Positions 1-8,376 of a stretch of 57,565 nt of DNA are shown here, piece after piece. The translations under genes and the position numbers were made by a program. Within the stretch, counting starts at the first letter, position 1. Each line of letters begins with the position of its first letter. Origin of the DNA: Roseateles sp. YR242 (GTDB taxonomy: Bacteria > Pseudomonadota > Gammaproteobacteria > Burkholderiales > Burkholderiaceae_C); contig NZ_FOAV01000022.1 of the NCBI RefSeq assembly GCF_900109745.1, forward strand, positions 1 through 57,565, given 5' to 3'. The notes under the pieces were generated by a model. It was given only the letters and a program-made list of their open reading frames with translations, was not told the origin of the DNA and did not search any database.

Positions 1-347
1 ACCGGGTCGAGCAGATCAAGGCCAGCATCCGAGCGAAGGTGGAGCACCCGTTCCGCGTGATCAAACTGCAGTTCGGATACACGAAGGCTCGCTACAAGGG
101 ACTGGCGAAGAACACCGGCCAGGTCATCACGCTCTTCGCGTTGAGCAATCTGTGGATGGCGCGCCGAAAACTGATGTCCGGCATGGCATGAGTGCGCCTG
201 AAATGGGCGAATCGGGTGATTTGCCCATGATGCACGGCCGAAAAGCCTGCGAGAAACTTCGTCCGAGCGCTGGTTGAAGCATCGTCGGCTGCCGGCCCCG
301 TTAAATCCGCCAGCATCGACCTCGAAAACGAGTTGTTCAGACCTTCC
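1..347 (+). mobile_element. 3' end of an IS5-family insertion sequence (partial)
   Basis: The window opens inside an IS element. It contains the last 62 codons of an IS5-type transposase (3-191), a non-coding tail, and an end sequence TTGTTCAGACCTTCC at 333-347, which resembles the terminal inverted repeat of IS5-group elements. The next four bases, CTAG (348-351), fit the 4-bp target duplication used by this group. The left end lies outside the window, so the duplication cannot be confirmed. Confidence 0.75.
3..191 (+). CDS. IS5-family DDE transposase, C-terminal fragment cut by the window edge
   Basis: The reading frame is open from the first bases to TGA at 189-191. The peptide contains [19 protein letters not shown] and [19 protein letters not shown], the strongly conserved C-terminal block of IS5-group transposases. 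Its E, together with two upstream Asp residues outside the window, forms the DDE catalytic triad in this family. The protein would cut and paste its own element. Whether the full gene is intact cannot be judged from here. Confidence 0.85.
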   Translation, partial: RVEQIKASIRAKVEHPFRVIKLQFGYTKARYKGLAKNTGQVITLFALSNLWMARRKLMSGMA

Positions 348-350
348 CTA

Positions 351-473
351 GCTGAGGCATCCTCGCGCCAGGAATCGGAACTCCTGGGCTACGCAGATTT
401 TGCCTCGCCCATGATCTACACCCACGTTCTTAAGGTGGGAGGTGGCGCTGCACGCGGTTCCTTGATTCCCTAA
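351..473 (+). pseudogene. C-terminal stub of an integron-type tyrosine recombinase (IntI-like)
   Basis: Immediately after the IS5 end, about 40 codons remain open to TAA at 471-473. They contain ELLGYADF and MIYTHVLKVGGGAARGS, which match the conserved end of integron integrases (ELLGH-x-D-x-x-TTMIYTHVLKVGG...RSP). The Tyr in MIYTHV is the catalytic nucleophile of tyrosine recombinases. The usual ELLGH reads ELLGY and the linker before MIYTHV is altered, so even the stub has drifted. Everything upstream, including the R-H-R catalytic residues, is gone and replaced by the IS. This is a relic of an integron or related recombination platform. I see no convincing attC site next to it. Confidence 0.7.
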
Positions 474-643
474 CCGCCACTGAACTGCCGCAAAGCAGAC
501 GTCGTTGAATTTCCCCAATCAGCCTAAAGCACGCATAGCCCGCCTCGGATGGAGGACTGCTCATGGCGGCGGTTTTAGTCGATCAGCACCAGCGGCGGCC
601 AACCTGAACCGGCGCGGGTGACCAAATAAGCCGGCACATGCAG

Positions 644-922
644 TCAATGAGCTACCTTCAGCGTGATGACCCCGCCCACGATGACCGCCACTCCGAGCAC
701 ACGCATGACCGATGTCGGGTCACCGTAGAAGAAGATTCCGACAAGGAAGGTGCCCGCTGCTCCGATACCGGCCCAGATTGCATACGCCGTACCGATCGGA
801 ATATTGCGCTGGGCCAGCCACAGCAAGATGCCGCTGCATGCCATGAAGAAGATGGCGATAACGATCCCCAGCCAACGCTTGGTGGGGCTTTTCTCCGCGA
901 GGCGTTCGATCGAGGTGAACAA
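644..922 (-). pseudogene. SMR-family (SugE/QacE-type) efflux protein with damaged N-terminus
   Basis: From residue ~20 the 92-aa frame is a good small-multidrug-resistance protein: a helix with FFMACSGILLWLAQ, the signature IPIGTAYAIWAGIGAAGTF, then two further hydrophobic helices. Family members are ~104-110 aa and start with a first helix carrying the essential membrane Glu (LFEVGW-type motif). Here that stretch reads LFTSIERLAEKS: too short, not hydrophobic, without the Glu. The only start in frame is a TTG at 922, with a stop nine codons upstream of it. The family exports cationic drugs as a dual-topology dimer, and without helix 1 this copy is probably dead. SMR genes are frequent integron cargo, which fits the adjacent integrase stub, but it is not in a recognisable cassette. 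Confidence 0.7.
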
Positions 923-954
923 CGCCGACCACTCGGGACAAAATCAGGCGCATG

Positions 955-1009
955 AAAAACAAGGCGCCGGCCCACCTCGCACACAATCTCGCGAGGCCGG
1001 CCGGCGCCT
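955..1009 (-). terminator. Rho-independent terminator after the di-haem lipoprotein gene
   Basis: On the minus strand, AGGCGCCGGCC pairs with GGCCGGCGCCT across an internal imperfect loop, and the hairpin is followed by TGTTTTT. It lies ~50 bp past the stop of the gene ending at 1059. Confidence 0.75.
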
Positions 1010-1058
1010 GGGGAAGCGGTCTGTGTTCAGGCCGTTTCGCTGTCGCTTACTAGGTGGC

Positions 1059-4000
1059 TTACAAGGATCGCAGGAAGGCCATCAGCGCATCCCGGTCGGT
1101 CGCCGCGAGCTTCTCGAAGCGCTGGCGCGACTTCTCCGCTTCGCCACCGTGCCACATCACCGCTTCGGTCAGCGTCCGTGCCCGCCCGTCGTGCAGATAA
1201 CCCACGAACGACGCACCGCCCTGAACCTTCTCGGTGTACCCAATGCCCCACAGGGGCGCCGTGCGCCACATCGCGCCCAGTGCCTGGCCTTCCGGCAGGT
1301 TGTCCGCCAGGGCAGGGCCCATGTCGTGCAGCAGCAAGTCGGTGAACGGCCGGATGGTCTGGCCACGCAACTCGGCAAACGGCGTGTTGTTGCCCGTCTT
1401 CATCTCGGCCGTATGGCAGGCAGCGCAACGCAGCGCGTCAAACACGCGGCGGCCGGCCTGGATCTGCACCGGGTCGACACGGTGCTCGGACATCGGCATC
1501 ACACCCTTCGGGAAACCGCTGGACAAGCTGCGCTGGGCAGGTACCGCCAACAGGGCGACGTAGCGGACCACGGCGACCAGGTCGGTCTCGGAGATGCCCT
1601 TCTGCACGGCCGCCGTGTGGCAACTCGCCGGGTCGAACAGGCAGCTCCGGTTCGGGTAGACGCTGGAGGTCACGGACATGTCCTGCAGCAGGGCACCGGC
1701 GGCCTGATGGCGCACGCTGACCTTCGCTGCCTTCCAGCCAAAACGGCCAAGCCGCACCGCTCCGGTCTCGGGGTCGTACACATAGTTGGCTCGGCCCACC
1801 ACGCCGTCTTCATCCGGTGTGGCGCGGGCGCGGGCCAGGATGTCGGCCTCGTTCACCGCCTCCAGCAGGCCCGCCCCGATCATCGGCTGGGCGCTGCGCA
1901 CCGAGTAGAGCTTGGGCACGGGGCCGTCAAAGCCCACGGTGGGCTTGCGCAGTTCCACGCTGGTGCCATCGGCCAGCTTGGCCGTGGTTGACGTGAAGCC
2001 GGTCACCCGGACGCCGTTGCCCCAGTCCTGCGGTGCGCCGCTGGCGGAGACACCGTTCATCTGGATCGCGACGCCGTAACGCGGGTCCGCTTCCACCTGG
2101 CCCTTGGCGTTCAGCACCCCGGTGTGGATGGACATGGTGTCCAGCCGCTGGTTCAGCGTGGTCAGGGCAGGGCTGCGGCCATTGTTGGTGTGGCACTGCA
2201 CGCAGGCGGTCTGGTTGAAGCGCGGGCCCGTCAGGCCCTTGATGGCGGTGTCGACATCATTGCCAGCTTCGGTGTGTGCCCCCGTCAGGAAGCTGCTGTG
2301 CGTGACACGGCGGCCTTCCACAAAGCGCTGCATGTTCTGCATGCCGATCCGGTTGTCCGGCTGCATGAACATCCGGAAGCCTTCGTCCGAATAGTTGTAG
2401 GAGACGGAACCCAGCCCCCCGGACAGCGTCTCCGCCGGCAGCGGCACGCTGTTCAGGCGCGGCTGGATGCCGTACCAGGGGGCCAGGCCTTGACCCACCA
2501 CATAGACCCACTCATTGGCGTAATAACGGACGCCACCGTTGTCGCCCTTGGCCTGCATGGCGGCCGTGGTGGAGAACATCGAAGGCGCGACCTCGATCAC
2601 ATCGCCCGCCACCAGCGGACGAGCCGCCACGGTCTGCCCGTTCGGGAAGCCGTTGGCATCCAGCGCGGCGTGGCCCGGGTAGTCCTTGATCACCAGGGTG
2701 CAGGCGGAGTCCTTGCCCAACTGGCCATCCGCCGGGTAGGGGTTGGGCGGGCAGATGGTGGGGTTGCCCTGCAGCGCGCCCGGGGCCATCCAGCCGTAGC
2801 CGGTGACGCCCGGCCGGTCGAAGCCACGGAAGAAGGCAATGCCCCCTGGCAGGTTGTCGATCTGGTTGTAGGTGTTGACCTTCAACTGCGGCTTGGTGAC
2901 ACCGGCCACGCGGCTGTTGTCGATGATCTCCAGACCCCAGGTGCGGTTCTGGAAATACTGCGGGACAAAGGTGAGGTAGGCGCCAGGACCCTTGTCGACT
3001 TCCAGGCCGGTGGCCGGGTCGACGGTCTCGTTCGGGCCATAGCCGATTTCGTTCCACTCCTCCCCACGTTCGCGGCCATGGCGGCCGACCCCACGGTTGC
3101 CGAAGCGGGTGACGATGGTGCCGTCCGCCAGCGTGAACTGGACGGTTTCCAGTGGCGCCTGCGGCTGGAACAGCGGGCTGGCGGCCTGGCCCGACGGCGG
3201 GACGGGCAGGGCGGACGTGGTCTGGGTGGGGATGCTGTTGTCGCTGCCCGGTGTCTTGAATTGCACCTCGAACAGCGAGTAGCCATATTGGGTGGCCCGG
3301 GCCACCCCCTGCAGGCGCACGAAACGGGTGGTCACGCCCAGGTTGTAGAACTCTTCCGTGCCGCCCTTGCCGTTGATGACTTCACGCAGCAGGGTCCAGG
3401 TCGTGCCGTCGTCGGAGACCTGCAGGTTGTAGGCCTTGCCGTAGGCGTTCTCCCACAGCAGGCTCATGTAGCCCAGTTGCACCTTGGTGCCGAAGTCCCA
3501 GGCGATCCAGGCGCCGTCTTCCGGTTTGCTGGACCAACGGGTGGTGGTGTTGCCGTCAATGGTCTTGTCAGCGGCCAGGCCGCCGTTCTCGGCGCTGGAG
3601 GCGGTGGCCAGCACCGGCTTGACCAGCACGCCCGGCTGGCTGGTGTCCACCACCGGTGGTTGCGGCGGCGTGGTCTCGACGGGCGCACCGCTGAAAGCCT
3701 GGATTTCGAAGATCGAGTAGCCGTAGCTGGTGGAGCGGGTGAGGCCCTGCATGCGCAGGTAGCGGCCTTGGCCGCCGAGGGCGGTCAGGTCTTCGGTGCC
3801 GCCAGCGCTCTTGTCCACGGCCCGCAGCGTCGTCCAGGTGAGGCCGTCCTCGGAGGTCTGCAGCTGGTAGCTGCTGGCGTGGGCGTTCTCCCACTGGATC
3901 TTCACCCGGTTGATGGAGACGCTGGCCCCGAAGTCCAGTGTCAGCCATTCGTTGTTAGTGAAACCGCTGCCCCAGCGGGTGCCATCGTTGTGATCGATGG

Positions 4001-4244
4001 CCTTGTCGGCGCTGAGGTCGCCCCGCTCCAGCGAGCTGGCGGTCGCGCTGACCGGCGTGAGTGCCGTCTCGGTATTGGCCGCCAGGATGGTGGCGCGGGT
4101 GCTGTCCGCAGCACTGGCAGACGCCGTGGCCGTGTTCTCGCTGGACTGGCCGCCACCGCAGGCGACCAGCAGTGCGCTGCCAACGAGCGCGAAGGTCCAC
4201 GGCAGCATGCGGCCGTGCACAACAGTGTTTTTCAGGAATCCCAT
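1059..4244 (-). CDS. DUF1111 di-haem oxidoreductase-like lipoprotein with two F5/8-type C (discoidin) domains
   Basis: 1061 aa. The N-terminus has a hydrophobic segment and lipobox LLVAC (Cys ~29), so it is an outer-membrane or periplasmic lipoprotein. Residues ~62-185 and ~205-335 are two discoidin/CBM32-like modules (ATASS...DGTRW...LDFG pattern, twice), which usually bind glycans. From ~390 to the end it matches DUF1111 putative di-haem peroxidases, with haem-binding CVQCH (~681) and CAACH (~941), and ends in the typical YLHDGRARTLTEAVMWH...ALMAFLRSL block. GGGAGGG lies just upstream of the ATG. Redox chemistry on, or anchored to, a polysaccharide is inferred. The gene is single and divergent from the gene at 4731. 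Confidence 0.85.
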   Translation of the reverse strand: MGFLKNTVVHGRMLPWTFALVGSALLVACGGGQSSENTATASASAADSTRATILAANTETALTPVSATASSLERGDLSADKAIDHNDGTRWGSGFTNNEWLTLDFGASVSINRVKIQWENAHASSYQLQTSEDGLTWTTLRAVDKSAGGTEDLTALGGQGRYLRMQGLTRSTSYGYSIFEIQAFSGAPVETTPPQPPVVDTSQPGVLVKPVLATASSAENGGLAADKTIDGNTTTRWSSKPEDGAWIAWDFGTKVQLGYMSLLWENAYGKAYNLQVSDDGTTWTLLREVINGKGGTEEFYNLGVTTRFVRLQGVARATQYGYSLFEVQFKTPGSDNSIPTQTTSALPVPPSGQAASPLFQPQAPLETVQFTLADGTIVTRFGNRGVGRHGRERGEEWNEIGYGPNETVDPATGLEVDKGPGAYLTFVPQYFQNRTWGLEIIDNSRVAGVTKPQLKVNTYNQIDNLPGGIAFFRGFDRPGVTGYGWMAPGALQGNPTICPPNPYPADGQLGKDSACTLVIKDYPGHAALDANGFPNGQTVAARPLVAGDVIEVAPSMFSTTAAMQAKGDNGGVRYYANEWVYVVGQGLAPWYGIQPRLNSVPLPAETLSGGLGSVSYNYSDEGFRMFMQPDNRIGMQNMQRFVEGRRVTHSSFLTGAHTEAGNDVDTAIKGLTGPRFNQTACVQCHTNNGRSPALTTLNQRLDTMSIHTGVLNAKGQVEADPRYGVAIQMNGVSASGAPQDWGNGVRVTGFTSTTAKLADGTSVELRKPTVGFDGPVPKLYSVRSAQPMIGAGLLEAVNEADILARARATPDEDGVVGRANYVYDPETGAVRLGRFGWKAAKVSVRHQAAGALLQDMSVTSSVYPNRSCLFDPASCHTAAVQKGISETDLVAVVRYVALLAVPAQRSLSSGFPKGVMPMSEHRVDPVQIQAGRRVFDALRCAACHTAEMKTGNNTPFAELRGQTIRPFTDLLLHDMGPALADNLPEGQALGAMWRTAPLWGIGYTEKVQGGASFVGYLHDGRARTLTEAVMWHGGEAEKSRQRFEKLAATDRDALMAFLRSL

Positions 4245-4730
4245 ACGTCCCTCCCTGGGCTTGGCGCTGGTGGCGCCGACAAGTGGCTGAGATCAGGAGC
4301 GCCATGAGGCCAGGCCCACGGCGGGCGCAGTTTAGGTGGGGGCCTCTACACGGCAGAAGCGTCTTTGTGTCCAAAGGCGTACATACGGGACACGCCAGCA
4401 ACAACTTCGGAAATCCGGCGATTCATGCCGGTCTACCCCCTGTTCAAGGGCCAGGCCTTAAGTCATGCGGGCTGGCGGGATCCGCGGCCTATAGTGACGC
4501 AGGCCTCTGGGGCGCTCTGCATCAGGCCACGCAGTCGGACACACCGCTTGCGGTTGGTTGCCTGCGGTGACGGAGCGACAGATAAGCTGGCGCTCATTCG
4601 TGCTGCTTGCTTGCCATTCCCAGCGCGTCGGTTCCTCTGTGCCGTTTCCAGTCGATCGTTTCCAATCGATCATTTCCCACCGGTCGTTCGCCGTCTTCCC
4701 TTCGCCGCGTTTCACCAGAGCTGCCCCCCC
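4245..4730. other. Divergent intergenic region
   Basis: This 486-bp stretch separates the minus-strand lipoprotein gene from the plus-strand family-B gene and must hold both promoters. I see no convincing gene. The in-frame extension upstream of 4731 has no family similarity, and the CTGCCCCCCC run just before that ATG is a weak ribosome-binding context. Confidence 0.5.
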
Positions 4731-5549
4731 ATGCTTCACACACCGCCCTGGGTGCGCTTTCATGATGCGGGCCGCCTTCACTTCCTCTGGGAGGACGCTG
4801 TTCGCAGCGCCAAGGACCTGGGCAGCGAGGCACAGGCAGCTCCCGTCCTGCGGACAGCGCTGAAGATCGAACCGCGTGCGCGGATGGCGCTGGCGGTGGC
4901 CTTGACCGAATGGATCGTGTGGCGGTTCGAGGGCCTGCATGTGCGGTCGGCGCCAGGCGCCTTCATCGAAGCCGCCTGGTGCGCCACGGCGGACCCACGC
5001 TACCTGCGCTTCTTCGAGCTGGCACCGGTTGAATGGCGCGGCCCTGTGGAAGGCCCGCTGTGGTGTGCCATGACGCATCTGCGCCATGCGATCTCGGTGG
5101 GCGTGGACTTCCCGCGTTATCTCAATGACGCCCTGAGCTACCTGACCCGGCTGGCCTTCCACGTGCAGCCGACTTCCGGGCCGCTGATGGCCTGGTTGCC
5201 GCTGGTGCTGGATCGGCTCGCCCTGGTCTATCCGGCGCCGCCGGAAGATCCGCTGCCGGATCTGTTCTCGCGCGACTTGTCGGCCCGGATGGGTCCGTGG
5301 GTGGCGCGTGAAGTGTTCGACCTGGCCATTCCGGTCGACGGCAACACCGGCCGCGCCTTCCTGGAAGAGACCCTGGCCACGGCCCGGCGCGAGGAAAACC
5401 CTTTCCTGGTCACGCCCGAAGAACTGCTGGCGGCCGGGTTCAGCGGCACGCCCTATGAGCTGCGGAACCCGCGCCCCGGCGGGCGGGCAAAAACCCTGCT
5501 GGTGGCGCGGGACCGCCAATTGCCGTCTACTCCGACCAACCACGGGTAG
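4731..5549 (+). CDS. Family-B immunity-like protein, intact copy
   Basis: 272 aa, no signal peptide or membrane segment; I cannot name the family. Start 4731 (MLHTPPWVRF) is chosen because two relatives begin MIQRPSWVRF (43315) and MLHRPSW (49805). Conserved blocks shared with 43315 are IEPRARMALA, ALTEWIVWRF, EAAWC-TADPRYLRFFEL, GPVEGPLWCA, VGVDFPR and LPLVLDRL. The C-terminus (NPFLVTPEELLAAGFSGTPY) matches the end motif NP[YF]L-x5-[ML]-x-A-x-GF-x-G-x-PY also seen in the genes at 35104, 42602 and 49082. Proteins of this size in small paralogous clusters beside T6SS relics are often immunity proteins, so that role is an inference. It is the only complete family-B copy here and is followed 24 bp later by a small exported protein gene. 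Confidence 0.75.
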   Translation: MLHTPPWVRFHDAGRLHFLWEDAVRSAKDLGSEAQAAPVLRTALKIEPRARMALAVALTEWIVWRFEGLHVRSAPGAFIEAAWCATADPRYLRFFELAPVEWRGPVEGPLWCAMTHLRHAISVGVDFPRYLNDALSYLTRLAFHVQPTSGPLMAWLPLVLDRLALVYPAPPEDPLPDLFSRDLSARMGPWVAREVFDLAIPVDGNTGRAFLEETLATARREENPFLVTPEELLAAGFSGTPYELRNPRPGGRAKTLLVARDRQLPSTPTNHG

Positions 5550-5573
5550 CTCCGCCATTTCCAAGGACGGGCC

Positions 5574-5963
5574 ATGAAACACCTCAGCACTACCGCTATC
5601 GGATTGTCTGTGGCTGTCGTTGCCGCTGCTGCGATTGCACAGACCAAACCGCCGGAAACGCCGACGACGTCCAATGCCAGCCGGAAGCAGTCCGGCACCG
5701 TTGGCACCAGCCCGGATGCGGCGCCGGTGGCCAATCCGGCGTCCCACACCCAACCCGCCGAACCGGCCGCAGTGACTTCACCGGCCGCGCAGACACCCGC
5801 GCAAGCACCCGCTCTGACACCGGCCCCGGCAACGACGGGCACCGAACATCAGGCACCCGCCGCCAGGTCTCGGCCGGTCGCCCCGGCGGCCGACGCCGTG
5901 GACGAAGACGGCCATCAGGCCGCCGCGCCGGCTCGCTTGCCCAAGCGGCCGGACCGGAACTGA
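5574..5963 (+). CDS. Small exported Pro/Ala/Thr-rich protein
   Basis: 129 aa. It starts with a clear signal peptide (MKHLSTTAIGLSVAVVAAAAIA, cleavage before QTKPP) and the rest is low-complexity Pro/Ala/Thr, as expected for a disordered periplasmic or surface linker protein. It lies 24 bp after the family-B gene on the same strand and may be cotranscribed. No catalytic or binding motif is visible and composition alone does not allow a family assignment. Confidence 0.6.
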   Translation: MKHLSTTAIGLSVAVVAAAAIAQTKPPETPTTSNASRKQSGTVGTSPDAAPVANPASHTQPAEPAAVTSPAAQTPAQAPALTPAPATTGTEHQAPAARSRPVAPAADAVDEDGHQAAAPARLPKRPDRN

Positions 5964-6011
5964 CGGCGGAGCAGGGCCGTGGCCGCGCGGCGTTGCGCAG
6001 CCGTGCCTGCC

Positions 6012-6190
6012 ATGTGGGTGTGCCGTCTGATTTCATGGCCAGGCTGTCCTTGCCCACGGTGAGGCGGATCTCGTCCTTGGCGTGCACCGCATCAGGGCGC
6101 TGGTGGCCGCTTGAAGTCGTAGTCCGTCAGGACCACGGGCTGAATGCACGTCGAGTTGTTGACGTCACGGCGGCACGCAGGCTGGGCGAT
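6012..6190 (-). pseudogene. Possible VgrG-like relic (T6SS spike)
   Basis: Two short minus-strand stretches in different frames look like parts of VgrG. One reads PVVLTDYDFKRP and ends at a TGA (6092-6094), resembling the VLTDYDF-x-[KR]P segment of the N-terminal VgrG core. The next, ~6012-6090, reads AKDEIRLTVGKDSLAMKSDGT, like the C-terminal spike region of VgrG/DUF2345/DUF6484 proteins. Hundreds of residues that should separate them are missing. If correct, it is an internally deleted remnant. The matches are short and the call is tentative. The rest of the 5964-6278 gap holds nothing else I recognise. Confidence 0.35.
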
Positions 6191-6278
6191 GTTCGCGCGA
6201 ATCCGGTGGTGGCACTTCCGTCACGATGACCACCGCTATAGTCACGCCCCCGCCGCAGCCCTCACGATTGTCAAGTCC

Positions 6279-8294
6279 ATGTCCCTTGCCGACGTCCGCG
6301 CGGCCCTGAATGCCGAGCTGTCGGCCACGCCCGAGTTTTACGACTTCAAGGTCCTGCACACCGAACGTGACGGTGCGTTGTGGCGCGTCACGCTGGATCC
6401 GGGCTACGTCTACGCGGAAGGCCAGCGGCCCGGCCAGACATCGGCCCATGCCTTGCTGGACGACAGCCTGGACGGCGCCTCGGCCTGGTGGGGCGCACCG
6501 GCCAAGGGTGGTGCCAGTGTGCTGGCAGTGGTGCCGGAGGAGGATCAACTGGTGCTGCAAAACGCCAGTTCAGCGCCGCCCGGGCCGGACCAGTTGATCC
6601 GCCTGTATCCGACACGCTTTCTCAACGCGGTGGCGGATGCCTGGTCGGACACGCCGTGGGCGGAGCAGGCCATGGCCGCACTGCCGGATCTCACCCGGCC
6701 CCAGGCAGCGGCAGGCCCGGCCCTCACCGGCGAACCCTTCCGCTGGTTGCGGCCGGCGCAGCGCCAGGCCCTGCAACTGGTGCAGCACAGCAGCGCCTTC
6801 CTGTGGGGGCCGCCTGGTACGGGCAAGACCACCACACTGGGCGTGCTGCTGGCGGAGTATCTGGCGCGTCGTCCCCAGGCCCGTGTGCTGCTGCTGTCCA
6901 CCACCAACCAGGCAGTGGATGTGGCGACGATTGCCGTCGACAAGGCGCTGCACAAGGGCCGCCGCGAGCCCCTGCGGGTTGCGGTGCAGCGCCTGGGCAC
7001 ACGCTTTGACGCCGCGATGTATGCCGGCCGCGAGCACCTCATCCCGACGCAGGACCGCGACCTCATTGCCCGGCTGGCCCGCGCCGAGGCCGCGCGCCCC
7101 CACGCACGCGACGCCGCCGCGTTGAAGACCTGGACCGACCGCGTGGCCGCCTTGCGAGACGAACTGCGCACCTCCTCCCTGCAGGTGCTCCAACGCTGCC
7201 GCCTGGCCAGCATGACCACCACACGCGCCGCCTTCACCCTCAAGACGCTGCGCGAGCTGTCACCGGATGGCGACCCCCCGTTTGACCTGCTGGTGTTTGA
7301 CGAGGCCAGCCAGGTGAGCCTGGCCCACGCGCTCATCCTGATGCCGCTGGCACGCGCGCGGTTGTTTGCCGGTGATCCGCAGCAGCTGTCGCCGGTGCTG
7401 CGAAGCTCGGACCGAGGCGCACGCCGATGGTTAGGGCGCTCCGCCTTCGGCGAGATGCCGCGGCAGGGCGCTTCGGTGGCGATGCTGGACGAGCAGTCCC
7501 GCATGGCCGCGCCCATTGGCGAGCTGGTCAGCCAGATGTTCTACGACGGCTTGCTGCGGGTGGCCGAGGCGGCGCGTCAATCTGACGAATGGTGGGCTGC
7601 CCGGCGCCGGGCCTTTGGCGACGTGCCGGCGGAGCAGCATGTCCATGTGCATGCAGTCAAGACGGAGGGCGGCTGGTCGGCCGAAGCACGAGGCCCCGTG
7701 AGGCGCGAATCTGCCGAGGCGATTGCGCAGGCGGTGGCAAACGCGTTGAGTACTGGCGACTGGGCGGCGCACGAAGTGATTGTGTTGACACCATTCCGGG
7801 CCCAACGGGCCCTGATCCGGGTGCGCCTGCGGGCGCTGGGGGTGACGGAGGCGGTGAAGGTCAGCACCGTGCACCGGGCGCAGGGCAGTGAGGCGCCCGT
7901 GGTGTTGTTCGATCCCGCCGATGGCCGGCAGCCTTTTCTGCAGACCGAAGAAGCCCAGCGCCTGATCAACGTGGCCTTGAGCCGGGCCCAGGCCAAGGTG
8001 ATGCTCTACCTCTCGGCCGCGGACCTGTCCAACCCGCTGCTGGCGCCCATCGTGCACCGGCAGCGCCTGGCGGGGGACGCGCGGGAGGTGGTGCCCTTGC
8101 TCATGCTCGCCGCCGCAGCCGATTTCCCGGCCAACGCGCTGGGTCGGCGTGTGGCTGCAGGACGGCAGGTGGGGGAGGTGGCCCGGATCAGCACGGATGG
8201 GGCGCAACTCTGGCTGATCAATGAGCGGACGGGGGCGAGCCAGGTCATTGACGCGGCATTCTGGCGGGCGCGGGCGGCTGCGGCCAGGGGATGA
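6279..8294 (+). CDS. Superfamily 1 (UPF1-like) DNA/RNA helicase
   Basis: 671 aa from ATG 6279; upstream in-frame ATGs would add unrelated residues. Walker A is GPPGTGKTTTL (~185), Walker B is LLVFDEASQVSL (~345), motif III is GDPQQLSPV, and the second RecA domain carries the SF1 motifs ITVHRAQG-type (STVHRAQGSEAPVV) and INVALSRA (motif VI). The layout matches AAA_11/AAA_12 helicases of the UPF1/Dna2/SMUBP2 type, which unwind nucleic acid with ATP. The N-terminal ~180 residues are an accessory region without a family I know. The gene stands alone on the plus strand, so neither substrate nor pathway can be inferred from neighbours. Confidence 0.88.
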   Translation: MSLADVRAALNAELSATPEFYDFKVLHTERDGALWRVTLDPGYVYAEGQRPGQTSAHALLDDSLDGASAWWGAPAKGGASVLAVVPEEDQLVLQNASSAPPGPDQLIRLYPTRFLNAVADAWSDTPWAEQAMAALPDLTRPQAAAGPALTGEPFRWLRPAQRQALQLVQHSSAFLWGPPGTGKTTTLGVLLAEYLARRPQARVLLLSTTNQAVDVATIAVDKALHKGRREPLRVAVQRLGTRFDAAMYAGREHLIPTQDRDLIARLARAEAARPHARDAAALKTWTDRVAALRDELRTSSLQVLQRCRLASMTTTRAAFTLKTLRELSPDGDPPFDLLVFDEASQVSLAHALILMPLARARLFAGDPQQLSPVLRSSDRGARRWLGRSAFGEMPRQGASVAMLDEQSRMAAPIGELVSQMFYDGLLRVAEAARQSDEWWAARRRAFGDVPAEQHVHVHAVKTEGGWSAEARGPVRRESAEAIAQAVANALSTGDWAAHEVIVLTPFRAQRALIRVRLRALGVTEAVKVSTVHRAQGSEAPVVLFDPADGRQPFLQTEEAQRLINVALSRAQAKVMLYLSAADLSNPLLAPIVHRQRLAGDAREVVPLLMLAAAADFPANALGRRVAAGRQVGEVARISTDGAQLWLINERTGASQVIDAAFWRARAAAARG

Positions 8295-8376
8295 CATCGG
8301 CTCCGCCTGAAGCCAACGCTCGCATGGCGGCCACGGAGTCTGATACCGTGCCACCTTCTTGCCCACGTTCCGACCC

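Noticed and set aside
474-643. attC recombination site between the integrase stub and the SMR gene
   Set aside because: A GTTGAAT and a GCCTAAA are present but no paired, folded attC architecture could be built.
2124-4307. Very long plus-strand open frame opposite the di-haem lipoprotein gene
   Set aside because: Arg/Gly/His/Ala-rich shadow typical of GC-rich DNA; the minus strand carries lipobox, discoidin and haem motifs.
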